This document shows positions 9,501-18,099 of a stretch of 34,559 nt of DNA, piece after piece. Positions within the stretch are counted from its first letter, which is position 1. Each line of letters begins with the position of its first letter. The notes beneath the pieces were generated by a model. That model did no database searches. It had not been told where the DNA came from and saw only the letters and a program-made list of their open reading frames with translations. The stretch lies in the NCBI GenBank assembly GCA_902769585.1, contig CACXPT010000020.1:1-34559 (forward strand). Reading direction: 5' to 3'. This DNA comes from an uncultured bacterium (lineage in GTDB: Bacteria; Verrucomicrobiota; Kiritimatiellia; RFP12; UBA1067). A program made the position numbers and the translations under genes.

Positions 9501-12500
9501 TCGATCTGCGGATACCAGCCGAACAACGGATGCCGGAGAAGCGAGTAGTATCCCTTCACGGCGGAGAGGTAATGGCCGTATGCGTCGCCATGGCCCTGCG
9601 GGTAGAGCTTAACGGCGTCGTACACGTCGACGGAACCGTCAGGCGCGTTCGGATCGTCCGCCGTCGCCGCGCTCGCGACGTCCTTGATGCCGTAGTTGAG
9701 CGTGTAGGCCACGTGCCCGCCCATGATGTCATGCGTGAAATTCCACTGCAGACGGTTGTAGTACGGATAGGCCCAAGGCTCCACGTCCTCTTCCCACGCG
9801 CGCTCGTACTGCATGGAAAGGTCGCGTCCGCGCAGGAGCGCCAGCTCTTCGTCGAGCAGGTTCTCGCACTGGTTCATGAACGGGAAGATCGAGCTTTCCG
9901 CGCCGTCGTCTACCGGCGAGTCGTTGCCGAGATCGACGGTCGGGTTCATCGCGTCGGCAAGCGCCTCGTTGCCGAGCACCATGTACAGCTCCGCGATGCG
10001 GCCCGCCGCCATCTGCAAGGCGAGCGAGAGCGCTCCAGACGTCGTCTCTCCGGCGTCGATGGAGAGCTTGCGCGCCTGGCGCAGCACCGTTTCGTAGATA
10101 GAGATGAGTCCGTTCTCGTTCAGCGCCTCCAGGTTGAGCGGGATGTCGCCGTTGTACGGCGAACCCGCCTGCTGGATCATCGAGAGGTCGGTGGATATCT
10201 GGGTATTGTAGTAGTCCTTGATGCGCTGCTCGAACGGGTTGATGGCCTTAAGGACGCGCTTGATCCACCCTTCCGCAAGGCAGGGCGTCGACCACTTGCT
10301 CCAACCGCCGCCCACGAGGTTGTAGGCGTCGGTGCCTTCCTTCGCGCGGTAGCGGCAGCGCACGTAGTGGTCGGAGAGGCCGAAGATGCCGGCATCGCCG
10401 ATCGTGATCCAGTCCAGCATCTCGGAGCCAGGCGACGTGTTGCCGACGGCGAACCACTGGTTGCTGTCGCTGTTCCACGTGCCGTTCACCGGCTCGCAGT
10501 ACTTCCACTCGAATTCCCAGTTCTCTGGCTTCCCGTTGAAGTCGGACGTGTATTTCATGTTCATCTGCTGGTCGAGCGGGTTGTCGCTCAGGATCGGATG
10601 CAGATAGCCGCTGTACAGCTCCGGCTCCACCTTGATGACGTACATGGTGACGACTTCGCTCTTGGCGACCATATCCTCGTTCGTGGAGTTGTTCATCACG
10701 AGCGTCACGTAGCCGGCGCCCTGGCCCGTCGTCGTGAGGGCCAGCGAGTCGAACGGCTCGTTGTCGTCCGGCAGCTCGTACACTTCGCCGGTCATGGACC
10801 TGATGGCGGTCGACCAGTCGGCGTTGTCTCCTCCCACCAGCAACTCGGGATTCGTCAGCACGTCCTTGGATCGCGCGTCCATGACGTTGAGCCAGGCGTA
10901 GGTGTAGCTGATCTCGCGGATGATCTTGCCGCTCAGCTCGAGCTCGCGCGTGTCGTTGTGGTCAAGATCGTAGATCGCCATCGGGTTCCACACGAATCGG
11001 TCGCGCAGCAGCGGCGGGAGGTCGTTGAACTTCGTCTTGTTCGTCTTGGCGTCGCGGTAGTTCCGCACGTCGTCAGGCAGCACCTTCAGGGACCCGTACT
11101 GGATGCGCGTGGGGTCGATGAGCTTCACGCTCGGCCGCCCGTTCGTGACGGACGACTGCTCGTAGATCACCTTCACCGAGAGCTGCCCGTCGATGGCCGG
11201 GAGCCCGTCCTTCGCGTCGATCAGCGTGTCGTTGACGTAGAGTCCCTTCACGTCGTCAGGCCACTTCACGATGAACGTGTAGTCGATCGGCGTGGACGGA
11301 TCGTCGCCCTCCGAGCGACCCATGAAGCATGGAACCGGCAGTGCGTTGTAGTTTTCGAAGTCTGACACGGCCGGGATGTTGCCCCAGTACTCGTCCAAGA
11401 GATAGAAGTCGTCGCGGCCCGTGTAGCCCTGCAAGAAGCCGATCTCCGTTCCGACATCCGGCGCATCGCCGTCTGGATAGTCGAACTGCTCCTGGTGCGG
11501 GTAGGAGAACTCGAACACGTAGTTCGTCGTGCCGCCGTCGTCGCCGGCCTGATGCGCCCAGTACCAGTCCTTGCGGTCTTTGAAACACTCGGTCGTGTCC
11601 GCGTAGAGCGGGCCGGAGATGAACTTCTGGATGTTCGCCGGCTGGAAGCGGTTGAGCGGCGCAAGGCTCTGTATCTTGAGTCCCGCGTCGAGGAACTTCC
11701 TGAAGCGGTACATGTCGTTCTCGGGTACGACGCGCAGGGCCGACATCGCGAACTTCGTCGTGTTCGACGGGTCAACGTACTGCAGCAGCACGTACGGGAG
11801 AGACGTGAAGTCCGTGCCGTTCGTGCCCATCTTGTTCAAGTCGCACCGGAGCGCGTAGGCGATGTTTCCGACCATGAACGCATGTTCCTCGTTCGGGTTG
11901 TAGCCGTCCTGCTCAGGATCGGTCTGCCGGTAGATCTGGGCACTCGTCGGGAACGTCCGGCCCTCCACCGGAATCGGAATCGGAGAGTAGTTTATGGCCC
12001 GGCGGACCCACTTGTACGCCTCAGTGTTGACGCTTCTCGTGGACACCCCGCCCATTCCGTCATCCTCCTCGATGTCGCCGACGTAGAACCCGTAGGACGC
12101 GTGGCTCTTGTTCCTGGAGGAGTCGATCAGCGTGTTCTGCACCAGAGTCCCGTACTCGGTCACTCTCCCGTCGTCAATGAACTCCTGGTCGCCGTACTGG
12201 AGGAGCATCGTGTCCACGGGATCAAGCTGCACGTAGCGGTAGTCGTGGATTCGCTCATGGCTCAACGCCTCGCTCCAGAGGCGGAACATGTACCAGTTGC
12301 CATGGAACTCATCGACGCCAAAGGTTGGATCCGTCGTATCGCGCGGGAAGATGACAAGCCGGTTGCCGCCCTCGAAGACCTCTCTCTCTCCGGCGTCGAA
12401 CTCGGCCGCCGGCATGCCGTTGACATAGTACTTGAACTTGCCGTTGTCGCCGTCGCGGACTAGCGCCACATGGAACGCGCGGTTAGTGTACGTGTGTTGC

Positions 12501-14854
12501 CTGTACATGGCGTAGATGCAGGCGCTATGGTTGAAGAGTGGAGTGGGAATCTCCGTGAAGGAGGTTTTCTTTACATTGTTCACCCAGATGTTCGCATTGC
12601 CATCGATGCGAAAAGAAAGGCTCGGCCTTGTCGAAACGCCGCCCTCCGCGTCGATCGAGTAGAACGAGAGCCATGCGACGCCACGCTCGATGTCTCCCCC
12701 CTGATAGCCCTCAAACCCAGAATCTTCGATGTTCTCGCCATATTCGAGGAAGGACATCCAGTTCTCGACCGTGAACGATTCGTTCGTGCCGCGTCCGGGC
12801 ACGGTGGTCGTGAAATACCCCTCGTAGGGATGGCTATCGTCCCAATAACTCGCCCATTGGTTGATGTCCAGATACAGAGCCTTCGACCCCTTGGAGGTCT
12901 CGTATGTCCAACCCTCTGGATACTTGACACGTATGGTTTCGCCAAAGTTGGCGCCAAAGGTGTCGTTGAGCGACCACCCGGAGCTGCCAAGCCCGGAGGC
13001 AAGCACGATCTGCGGCGTCACGTTGTCCCATTCAGGCCCGTTTTCCGGTGCGCGGACGGAATAGAGGTACGCCGCCGTCGGGAAAAAGATGTGCGTGGAA
13101 AGCTTCTCGACATGGCCCGACCCGTCGCGTATCTCGCCGTTCAGGTTGGAGAGCTTGGACCACCACACTTCCAGCTGGCCGTTGTTCACCGGGAAGATCT
13201 GCGAGTTCAGCTTGTTCGTCGTCGTCCATTCCTTCGGGAACTTGTAGGCCGCCGGGTTGAACGCGTTCGCGATCGGATAGAGCATTGGGTTGGACGTCTT
13301 GAAGTCGCGCCTGATCCAGCCGGGATAGAAGAAGCCGTCCTCCGCCTCGTCCCACCGATACTCCTGCGGCGCCTCGATTTCCTTCGCGAGATAGGCGTCC
13401 TCGTCCTCGGATTCCGTGTGCAAGACGCTCTTCACCGTCTGGAACCAGACGGTCTCGCCGGCAGAGTATTTCAGGAGCGCGTAGGCGTTCGTCGCCGCAT
13501 AGTCGGTGTAGAATGCGCCGCTCTCGACGTGTACGTGCTCCTTCGGCACCTGATAGTCCATCGCCTCGACTGAGACCGACCCGGGGATCAGCACCTTCGG
13601 CTCAGCCTCCACCTCGCCGTTCTCGTGCCCTTCGCCATTGCGGAGGTACACCTGCGCGTTCTCGTCCTTCCACGAGGCGGAGTAAATGTCCACCTCGAAG
13701 GGCCACACCACGTCCAGCTCCTCCTTCGCGCGCCAATACACCTCGATCTTCCATGGGTTCTCATGCGAGTCGCGGATGGCCCAGAGGTAGTTCTTCTGCT
13801 TCCCGGCCATGTGCTGATAGACGTAGATCTCGTCGTTGTCCGCGTCGTCCGTGAGGCCGCGCGTCACCATCGGGAAGAGTTCGTTCGTGTCGAACGTGCG
13901 CGTCAGCGGCTTCAGTTGGTCGCCGATGCCCACGTCGATCTGCGTCTGCGTCGGCTCCAGAACCTCCACCACTTCGTAGGCGAGCATCACGCGTTCGTTC
14001 AACGCCTCGTCAAGGCGCGAATAGATGATGAGGAACGTGCCCCGCGAGCCCTCGAACGCCTGCAGTTCGCCGCCGTTCAGGCGCACGTAGCCGTTGCCGT
14101 CGTCCGGGTTATACCACTGTTCGGAGCCGTCCGTGTCGATGTACGTCCCTTCCTTGCCTCCGGTTGACAAGAGGACCTTGATGTCACGGGTGCCATACAG
14201 ATGCACCTTGTAGTTGCTCCCGAAAGACACGGTGGGGCCCGCGTTCTGCAATGGTCGAAACACCGTGCCGTCGCTAATATACGACGGGCGCTGGTGCGTC
14301 CAGTAGAGGCGCACGGGGCGCTTGGACGGCGATGCCGAGATGACCGAGTTCTCGGTGTTCGTCGTTCCGTTGCTCAGCCCCCACTTGACCTCGATGGGAC
14401 CCGCCTGGGCGGTGAACACGGCGTGCGCGAAATCGACCCACACCGCGATGCCACCTGTGCCCGAGGTGATGACCGGCTCCCTGCCGTCCCAGTCCGCTGG
14501 CGGGTCGAGCGGCTCGCCGAGGAACTTGTTCGCGCTGATCGCCGATATCGGCACGCCGATCGTGGAACGGAAGTTCGCGGGCTTCGGCGCAGAGATGAGA
14601 TCCGCCTCCCTGGTGTAGCGCATATAGTTTCCGGAGGCGTTGTACATGTACCGGTTCGTCGTCCAGTACACGCCGGCGCCGAGGCCGAGCGACACGCCGT
14701 ACTGCTTTGCGTTTCCGCTGCCGGACGCGGTGCCGAACCCATTCGTGTACACGGCGTTGCGGTAGTCCGAACGGAGGTTGTCCGTCGGCCCGTCCGCCAT
14801 AACGGCGAACAGGACGAGACATCCCGCCACCGAAAGCATAAACCGTCTATTCAT
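6584..14854 (-). CDS. Giant secreted protein (2756 aa) with LamG domain and long coiled coil
   Basis: One intact frame of 2756 codons, with signal peptide MNRRFMLSVAGCLVLFAVMADG and a GAGAGGAG-type ribosome site just upstream. Residues about 22-690 are beta-rich with several jellyroll-like stretches. About 690-880 is a LamG-like domain (AFHVALVRDGDNGKFKYYVNG, then WYMFRLWSEALSHERIHDY). The middle, about 1500-2150, is mainly predicted helix rich in Ala, Asp and Tyr. About 2170-2415 is a long heptad-like coiled coil of Ala/Glu/Gln/Lys (for example AETEAEKLQKQLNEKF). The C-terminal about 340 residues are mixed, ending SVRDIHLNLKTYSLSGN. I do not recognise the whole protein as a named family. The order of beta/lectin modules, helical body and coiled coil recalls large toxin A-type proteins, but no specific motif supports that. 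The genes on both sides are also secreted, and it sits third in their operon. Confidence 0.85.
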   Translation of the reverse strand: MNRRFMLSVAGCLVLFAVMADGPTDNLRSDYRNAVYTNGFGTASGSGNAKQYGVSLGLGAGVYWTTNRYMYNASGNYMRYTREADLISAPKPANFRSTIGVPISAISANKFLGEPLDPPADWDGREPVITSGTGGIAVWVDFAHAVFTAQAGPIEVKWGLSNGTTNTENSVISASPSKRPVRLYWTHQRPSYISDGTVFRPLQNAGPTVSFGSNYKVHLYGTRDIKVLLSTGGKEGTYIDTDGSEQWYNPDDGNGYVRLNGGELQAFEGSRGTFLIIYSRLDEALNERVMLAYEVVEVLEPTQTQIDVGIGDQLKPLTRTFDTNELFPMVTRGLTDDADNDEIYVYQHMAGKQKNYLWAIRDSHENPWKIEVYWRAKEELDVVWPFEVDIYSASWKDENAQVYLRNGEGHENGEVEAEPKVLIPGSVSVEAMDYQVPKEHVHVESGAFYTDYAATNAYALLKYSAGETVWFQTVKSVLHTESEDEDAYLAKEIEAPQEYRWDEAEDGFFYPGWIRRDFKTSNPMLYPIANAFNPAAYKFPKEWTTTNKLNSQIFPVNNGQLEVWWSKLSNLNGEIRDGSGHVEKLSTHIFFPTAAYLYSVRAPENGPEWDNVTPQIVLASGLGSSGWSLNDTFGANFGETIRVKYPEGWTYETSKGSKALYLDINQWASYWDDSHPYEGYFTTTVPGRGTNESFTVENWMSFLEYGENIEDSGFEGYQGGDIERGVAWLSFYSIDAEGGVSTRPSLSFRIDGNANIWVNNVKKTSFTEIPTPLFNHSACIYAMYRQHTYTNRAFHVALVRDGDNGKFKYYVNGMPAAEFDAGEREVFEGGNRLVIFPRDTTDPTFGVDEFHGNWYMFRLWSEALSHERIHDYRYVQLDPVDTMLLQYGDQEFIDDGRVTEYGTLVQNTLIDSSRNKSHASYGFYVGDIEEDDGMGGVSTRSVNTEAYKWVRRAINYSPIPIPVEGRTFPTSAQIYRQTDPEQDGYNPNEEHAFMVGNIAYALRCDLNKMGTNGTDFTSLPYVLLQYVDPSNTTKFAMSALRVVPENDMYRFRKFLDAGLKIQSLAPLNRFQPANIQKFISGPLYADTTECFKDRKDWYWAHQAGDDGGTTNYVFEFSYPHQEQFDYPDGDAPDVGTEIGFLQGYTGRDDFYLLDEYWGNIPAVSDFENYNALPVPCFMGRSEGDDPSTPIDYTFIVKWPDDVKGLYVNDTLIDAKDGLPAIDGQLSVKVIYEQSSVTNGRPSVKLIDPTRIQYGSLKVLPDDVRNYRDAKTNKTKFNDLPPLLRDRFVWNPMAIYDLDHNDTRELELSGKIIREISYTYAWLNVMDARSKDVLTNPELLVGGDNADWSTAIRSMTGEVYELPDDNEPFDSLALTTTGQGAGYVTLVMNNSTNEDMVAKSEVVTMYVIKVEPELYSGYLHPILSDNPLDQQMNMKYTSDFNGKPENWEFEWKYCEPVNGTWNSDSNQWFAVGNTSPGSEMLDWITIGDAGIFGLSDHYVRCRYRAKEGTDAYNLVGGGWSKWSTPCLAEGWIKRVLKAINPFEQRIKDYYNTQISTDLSMIQQAGSPYNGDIPLNLEALNENGLISIYETVLRQARKLSIDAGETTSGALSLALQMAAGRIAELYMVLGNEALADAMNPTVDLGNDSPVDDGAESSIFPFMNQCENLLDEELALLRGRDLSMQYERAWEEDVEPWAYPYYNRLQWNFTHDIMGGHVAYTLNYGIKDVASAATADDPNAPDGSVDVYDAVKLYPQGHGDAYGHYLSAVKGYYSLLRHPLFGWYPQIESILAGTVDITMSYFHEKRFALAAQAKAKTAAKIVADTFRQNYVANIEDPWMEAEDESDWRAWGTDEWATRGHLGAYYDWLTVNALLPTREAEDRTLVKMLDRESTYELGSLASSAKTIQLTADYADIGLNPLGLADNAIPFDISPSEIDTGKTHFEQIYDRALKATKTAQTVFKRVKKNSNALRDQNENADFEHTIAAEEAAIDRRLKEIYGYPYADDIGVGKLYEQGYDGPDLYHYNYIETYDLDNSGHEFGRYYDVLVNDYKLITTNCVGTFESDAERLEADYGILGNIVAGAITLYQKYSSELSAFIDPYLSYGGISTGDKLKLPVAMIDTGADHLDGKVDYDFSVAAWSNAAFYASYYVGAYGFTPKPSTYKGQRRAEGEVQIALIDYAAQLAAIEQEAKNVEAAATKLRGLIDALTTKDYDTQMGYVTDAAAAEVQAYNDAVKKNAETIKNTLDKLKDIKSIISEVATEALPKVVGMASDISSLGRSAFAAIKQAAHELINQQMNQQQSIVEKAETEAEKLQKQLNEKFSTYQANEERQKMVASINEQIPVFKAALAKLEVAFNTANATRMKYAKLEAEGDELQNERERLRIQWAADLSQKRYRNMMYQILRDDELQRYSEAFELASKYVFLAAKAYDYETGLLQSDSVAASGSQFLSEIVRSRALGRFTAEGEPLGGGSLGDPGLADILYRMGANWDVLKTRLGFNNAQGDIDSFSLRKDLFGRSLGSAGDTAWRNDLAACWCDDLRTHPAFAAHCQPFDPMQDVEPGFAIPFSTVVAARKDLFGNDLAGGSTAYSSTYFATKVRGVGVWFETADATGASLPTRPEVYLIPSGLDYMRVPIRSSSSAVAAIRAWQVVDQTIPVPYSLTDADWSATDWSALKDICANELANVRRHPAIRAQVGQTFNESGIVYNARLIGRSVWNDQWYIFIPAATINANNARARAAFLDSVRDIHLNLKTYSLSGN

Positions 14855-14901
14855 CGAAGACTCCTCTCTTCATGGGAGTTCGTCCTTCTTGCGCCGAACA
14901 A

Positions 14902-16137
14902 TCAATAGTTACTGACGTCGAACGCGCGCTCGTCCCAAGAAAACGCCTTGCTGACGCCGAGAAGCTGGACGGCGTAGGTGTCCTCGCTGCTGCCGGCGAG
15001 CTTCTCGGCGCAGACATACCACCTTCCTGAAGACTTTTTCACATAGTATCCCTTCACTTCTCCGGAACCGCCGACCTTATGGTAGCTGAATCCGACGACT
15101 GACCAGTTGTAGTCTCCATCGGATTCGATCAACACGGACGTTCCGAAACTGAGACCTTTCTTTTCCAGGAACTTGAACGGGAACACGGGCGAGGTCTTGC
15201 CGGGAGTCGTCCACCTCAGGGCTCCCGTACCATAGACACCCTGCCCGGAACTGACGTCAAGCTGAATGTTCCCGCCATTCGAATAAATGCGCGTGCCGCC
15301 TCCGGCCGAGCTTATCGCCACCTGCGTGCTGTCCACGGAAAATTTGCTGCCTCCTGAAATCTCCGTGGAATAGCTGCTGCCGACGGACATCACGATATTT
15401 CCGGCCTGCGGCTTGATATCGACCCTGCCGTACGGGTAAAGATACATGTAGTTGCCGTAGAGGTAGAGACTCGGATTCGAGGAGGTCTGGCTCGTACCGG
15501 CGAGCTTCATCGTAGACGAACTGTAGGAGATGCCGTTGATCGAATACGACGACGGAAATTGCAGCGAACCGGAGACGGTCAGCTTCCCGCCCACGGCGAA
15601 GTCGCCGTATGCGGCCTCGGCATACTTTGCCGACATCGTCCGAAAGGCGTAGGGCGCGGCGAGGAGCTGCTGGCGCGGTGCGATCTCCGTCGGGTTCGCG
15701 AGCGCCGTATGCCTCGGGCCTTGGCGCGGCGTCACGCCCAGCCACAGGTTGTAGTTCTGGGAGACCGCCGTGTCGTTCCAGAGCGCCCGGCGCAGTTCGG
15801 CGATGCCGTAGGTCGGATAGCTGCTGTTGCTCGTCGTCGAATAGATGCGCGAGGCGTTGGAGTCGCCCAGCATGATGTTGAAATAGCCGCCCTTCACATA
15901 GACGGAATAACACGCGCCCCAGATCGCCGTGCCGCCGGTCTGCGAGCGGTAGAGCCGGATGTCAAGCTCGTAGATGCCGTCAGCATACGCCGCACCCGAA
16001 GATGGATCCGCGAGATACCCCTGGTAGTTCATCATGTCCGGGACGTACTGGACGATGTCCGACGGCGCCGTGGCGAAGGCGGAGACCGCGAATGTGGCGG
16101 CAATTGCCGCGAAGATAGACTTTATGGTGTTTTTCAT
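14902..16137 (-). CDS. Secreted fibre-like repetitive beta protein
   Basis: A 411-residue protein with signal peptide MKNTIKSIFAAIAATFAVSAFA. Residues about 35-95 (MNYQGYLADPSSG, then YELDIRLYRSQTGGTAIWG and GYFNIMLGD) match a domain I know from many exported bacterial proteins that resemble phage tail-fibre segments. Residues about 195-320 are short Gly/Ser/Tyr-rich strands (SGSLQFPSSYSING, NIQLDVSSGQGVYGTGALRW), as in trimeric fibres. The last about 90 residues form a compact beta domain. The upstream site AAAAGGAAAAACACC supports the start at 16137. It lies 67 nt after the preceding gene and 47 nt before the giant gene, so co-transcription is likely. A structural surface fibre or assembly partner for the giant protein is the simplest guess. 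No enzyme motif is visible. Confidence 0.78.
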   Translation of the reverse strand: MKNTIKSIFAAIAATFAVSAFATAPSDIVQYVPDMMNYQGYLADPSSGAAYADGIYELDIRLYRSQTGGTAIWGACYSVYVKGGYFNIMLGDSNASRIYSTTSNSSYPTYGIAELRRALWNDTAVSQNYNLWLGVTPRQGPRHTALANPTEIAPRQQLLAAPYAFRTMSAKYAEAAYGDFAVGGKLTVSGSLQFPSSYSINGISYSSSTMKLAGTSQTSSNPSLYLYGNYMYLYPYGRVDIKPQAGNIVMSVGSSYSTEISGGSKFSVDSTQVAISSAGGGTRIYSNGGNIQLDVSSGQGVYGTGALRWTTPGKTSPVFPFKFLEKKGLSFGTSVLIESDGDYNWSVVGFSYHKVGGSGEVKGYYVKKSSGRWYVCAEKLAGSSEDTYAVQLLGVSKAFSWDERAFDVSNY

Positions 16138-16182
16138 GGTGTTTTTCCTTTTTCTGTTAAATGGTCAGTCACTGGTCATTTC

Positions 16183-16206
16183 AACTTTTCAACTCTTTAA
16201 CTCTTT
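16183..16206. repeat. Three tandem 8-nt units at the end of the amber-containing gene
   Basis: AACTTTTC, AACTCTTT, AACTCTTT in plus-strand view. The last unit covers the TAA stop of the gene on the minus strand. Next to it, 16163-16180 carries a looser repeat (GGTCAGTC, CTGGTCAT). It is the same style of short tandem repeat as those in and around rnhB and murF. Confidence 0.6.
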
Positions 16207-18013
16207 AGTGGATGGTCTCCGTGGTGAGCGTAGGCGTGTCGTTCACCTTCGAGAGACGGAATATGCCCTTTGTGAGGATCGGCTTGCCCTGCCCGTTGAG
16301 GCCGTTGATCGCCTCGGAGTATTCGCCTCCGGTCACTGTGCGGTTCCAACTCTGGCCTGCCGCATTCGAAGGATCTTCGGCGAGGAACTTGAGCGAGATG
16401 GTGCGCGTCACGCCCCAAGACTCGTACTCGCCCGTACCAAAATCACCAGAATTCATCACGTAGGGCGTCTTGTTGCGAAACTCCGTGTTGTCGTGCTGCG
16501 GATGGAAAGAATGCACGAACGGGTTGGTCCTGTCGTCGTAATCCTGCGTGAACGTGGCGGAAAGCGTGGTGTCCGGCGCCATGAACTCGCCTCCCGTCAG
16601 CGTAAGCGGAACCATGAACGGGAAGTTCGCACTCGCCGTACGGCGGATCGTCGCGTCCGGGAAGAGACCGCGGTAGGCGATAGCCGTGTCGCGGTCCGTA
16701 AGGAGGTCGCTCTCCTCGGCGTCGGGTGTCCGCTTCGCCGTGAACACCTGCTTGAGGACGTTGACCGTACCCTTGGCGTCCACGTGCACGATCAGGCGGA
16801 ACTGGAACGGATGCGGCGCGGTCATCAGCGCGTTGGGATCCCATTCCGGCGTGGAGGAACCGAACATCTTCGCCCGGTTCACCTTGTCGAGGACCACCGT
16901 GCCGACCCAGAGCCCGGCGGCTGCGGCAACCGTGTTGTCCGCGATGGTGCCGGAACAGGAGATGCCCACGCGGTAGAGGCACGTGCCGTCAGGGCGCACC
17001 TCGTCGTCGAGGGTCGTCCCCTTGTCGGAAATCTCGAGGATGCTCATGTAGTTGCTCGTCGGGTCTTTCGTGTTCGCCATGTTCTCGACGTCCGGCTTCA
17101 CGCGGAACTCGAACGCCGCGCCGGCCGCGATGTTGGTGACGAACGGAAACGCGAGCGTGTTGTAGACACGCCTGGCATAGCCCTCAGACCAGTCCATCGA
17201 CTCAATGAGCAGCTTCACGTCGCCCGCGCACGTGCCGCACCCCGTGGGCGGCGGCAGGGAGGATATGCGCTCGATCCGCAGGACGCGCTCCACGGAGGAC
17301 ACGTTCTGGATGGTGATGGTCCGCGGATCGGTCGACTCCGTCCAGGCCACTGTCGAGTCAGACCTGTCGAGCGACACCGTGAACGGACCGGTGAACGTCT
17401 TCATGCCGGAGTCTGCCGTCTGGAACCATACGGCCTGCGAGGCGTTGGTGATCAGCGTCCTGTCGCGCATCGGCACCGAGACGTTGGCCGTGTTGACGCC
17501 ATACCACGGTTGGCTGCCGTTCCAGATCGCCTTGCAGTCCTTGAAGTAGTCGTTTAAGGACGGATAGTCGCTCGCCACGTTCGGCACGTTGAGGCCCACG
17601 AGGTTGGCTTCGCCAAGATAGATGGTGCCGTTCGGGAGAACCGGCGTGCCGATCACCTGGAAGTATGGGTTGTTCGCAGTCGAATAGACCAGATAGCGCT
17701 GGTCGCCGACGACACGCCCGAATGTGGACGGTGTCCCGCCGTCGCGGTACCAATAGCAGAAGTCGGTGATTGCGGAGCCTGTGCCGTCGTCCAGACGATC
17801 GCGGTTCCACCACGCGACCTGCGTGACGGACGAATCAAACACCTCCGCACACGACTTCTCTGCGGGGTTCACCTTCAGGTGGATGGCATTCCATCCCTGA
17901 ACGAGAGGGATCCGCTACGCCATCCACTGCGCCTGCACGGCAAACGGCGAAAAGGCCACGGCAGAAAGGCAAACACCCGTCAGCACGCGCCATCGGCATT
18001 TCAATCTAAACAT
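16205..18013 (-). CDS. Secreted beta-rich protein, interrupted by an in-frame TAG at codon 33
   Basis: Read from the ATG at 18013, the frame gives a clean signal peptide (MFRLKCRWRVLTGVCLSAVAF, then SPFAVQAQ), then WMA, a TAG codon (17917-17915), then RIPLVQGWNAIHLKVNP and about 560 more residues in the same frame to a TAA. The sequence after the TAG reads as normal mature protein, so the stop appears to interrupt one gene. The next start, a GTG at 17872, has no Shine-Dalgarno and would yield a protein without a signal peptide. The body is beta-rich with Cys pairs (PPPTGCGTCAG) and I do not recognise it. TAG ends other genes here (18100-18102, 21572-21574, 33335-33337), so it is not reassigned genome-wide. 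It could be a recent nonsense mutation, a sequencing error or readthrough. It is first in the four-gene secreted operon. Confidence 0.75.
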
Positions 18014-18045
18014 CGCACAAATCCTTTTTTGACATGGGTGTACGT

Positions 18046-18074
18046 ATCTTATCATTCGCCCCCCGCCCCGTCAA
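18046..18074 (-). promoter_or_regulatory. Promoter of the four-gene secreted operon
   Basis: On the minus strand TTGACG (18074-18069), a 17-nt G-rich spacer and TAAGAT (18051-18046) with a TGA extension. It is followed by AAAAAAGGATTTGTGCG leading into the ATG at 18013. This is the only clear promoter I see before 5725, which supports one transcript of about 12 kb. Confidence 0.6.
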
Positions 18075-18099
18075 CTGGAGATTTTCCACAAAAGTATCT

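Noticed and set aside
7994-11365. 1123-codon open frame on the plus strand
   Set aside because: It lies wholly antisense to the giant secreted gene. Its protein is Val/Arg/Glu/His-rich with no signal or domain, as expected from the complement of GC-rich codons.
6584-14854. Giant protein as a Tc-toxin A subunit
   Set aside because: Only overall architecture is reminiscent. I see no TcB-binding or RHS partner and no specific motif, so I left it unnamed.
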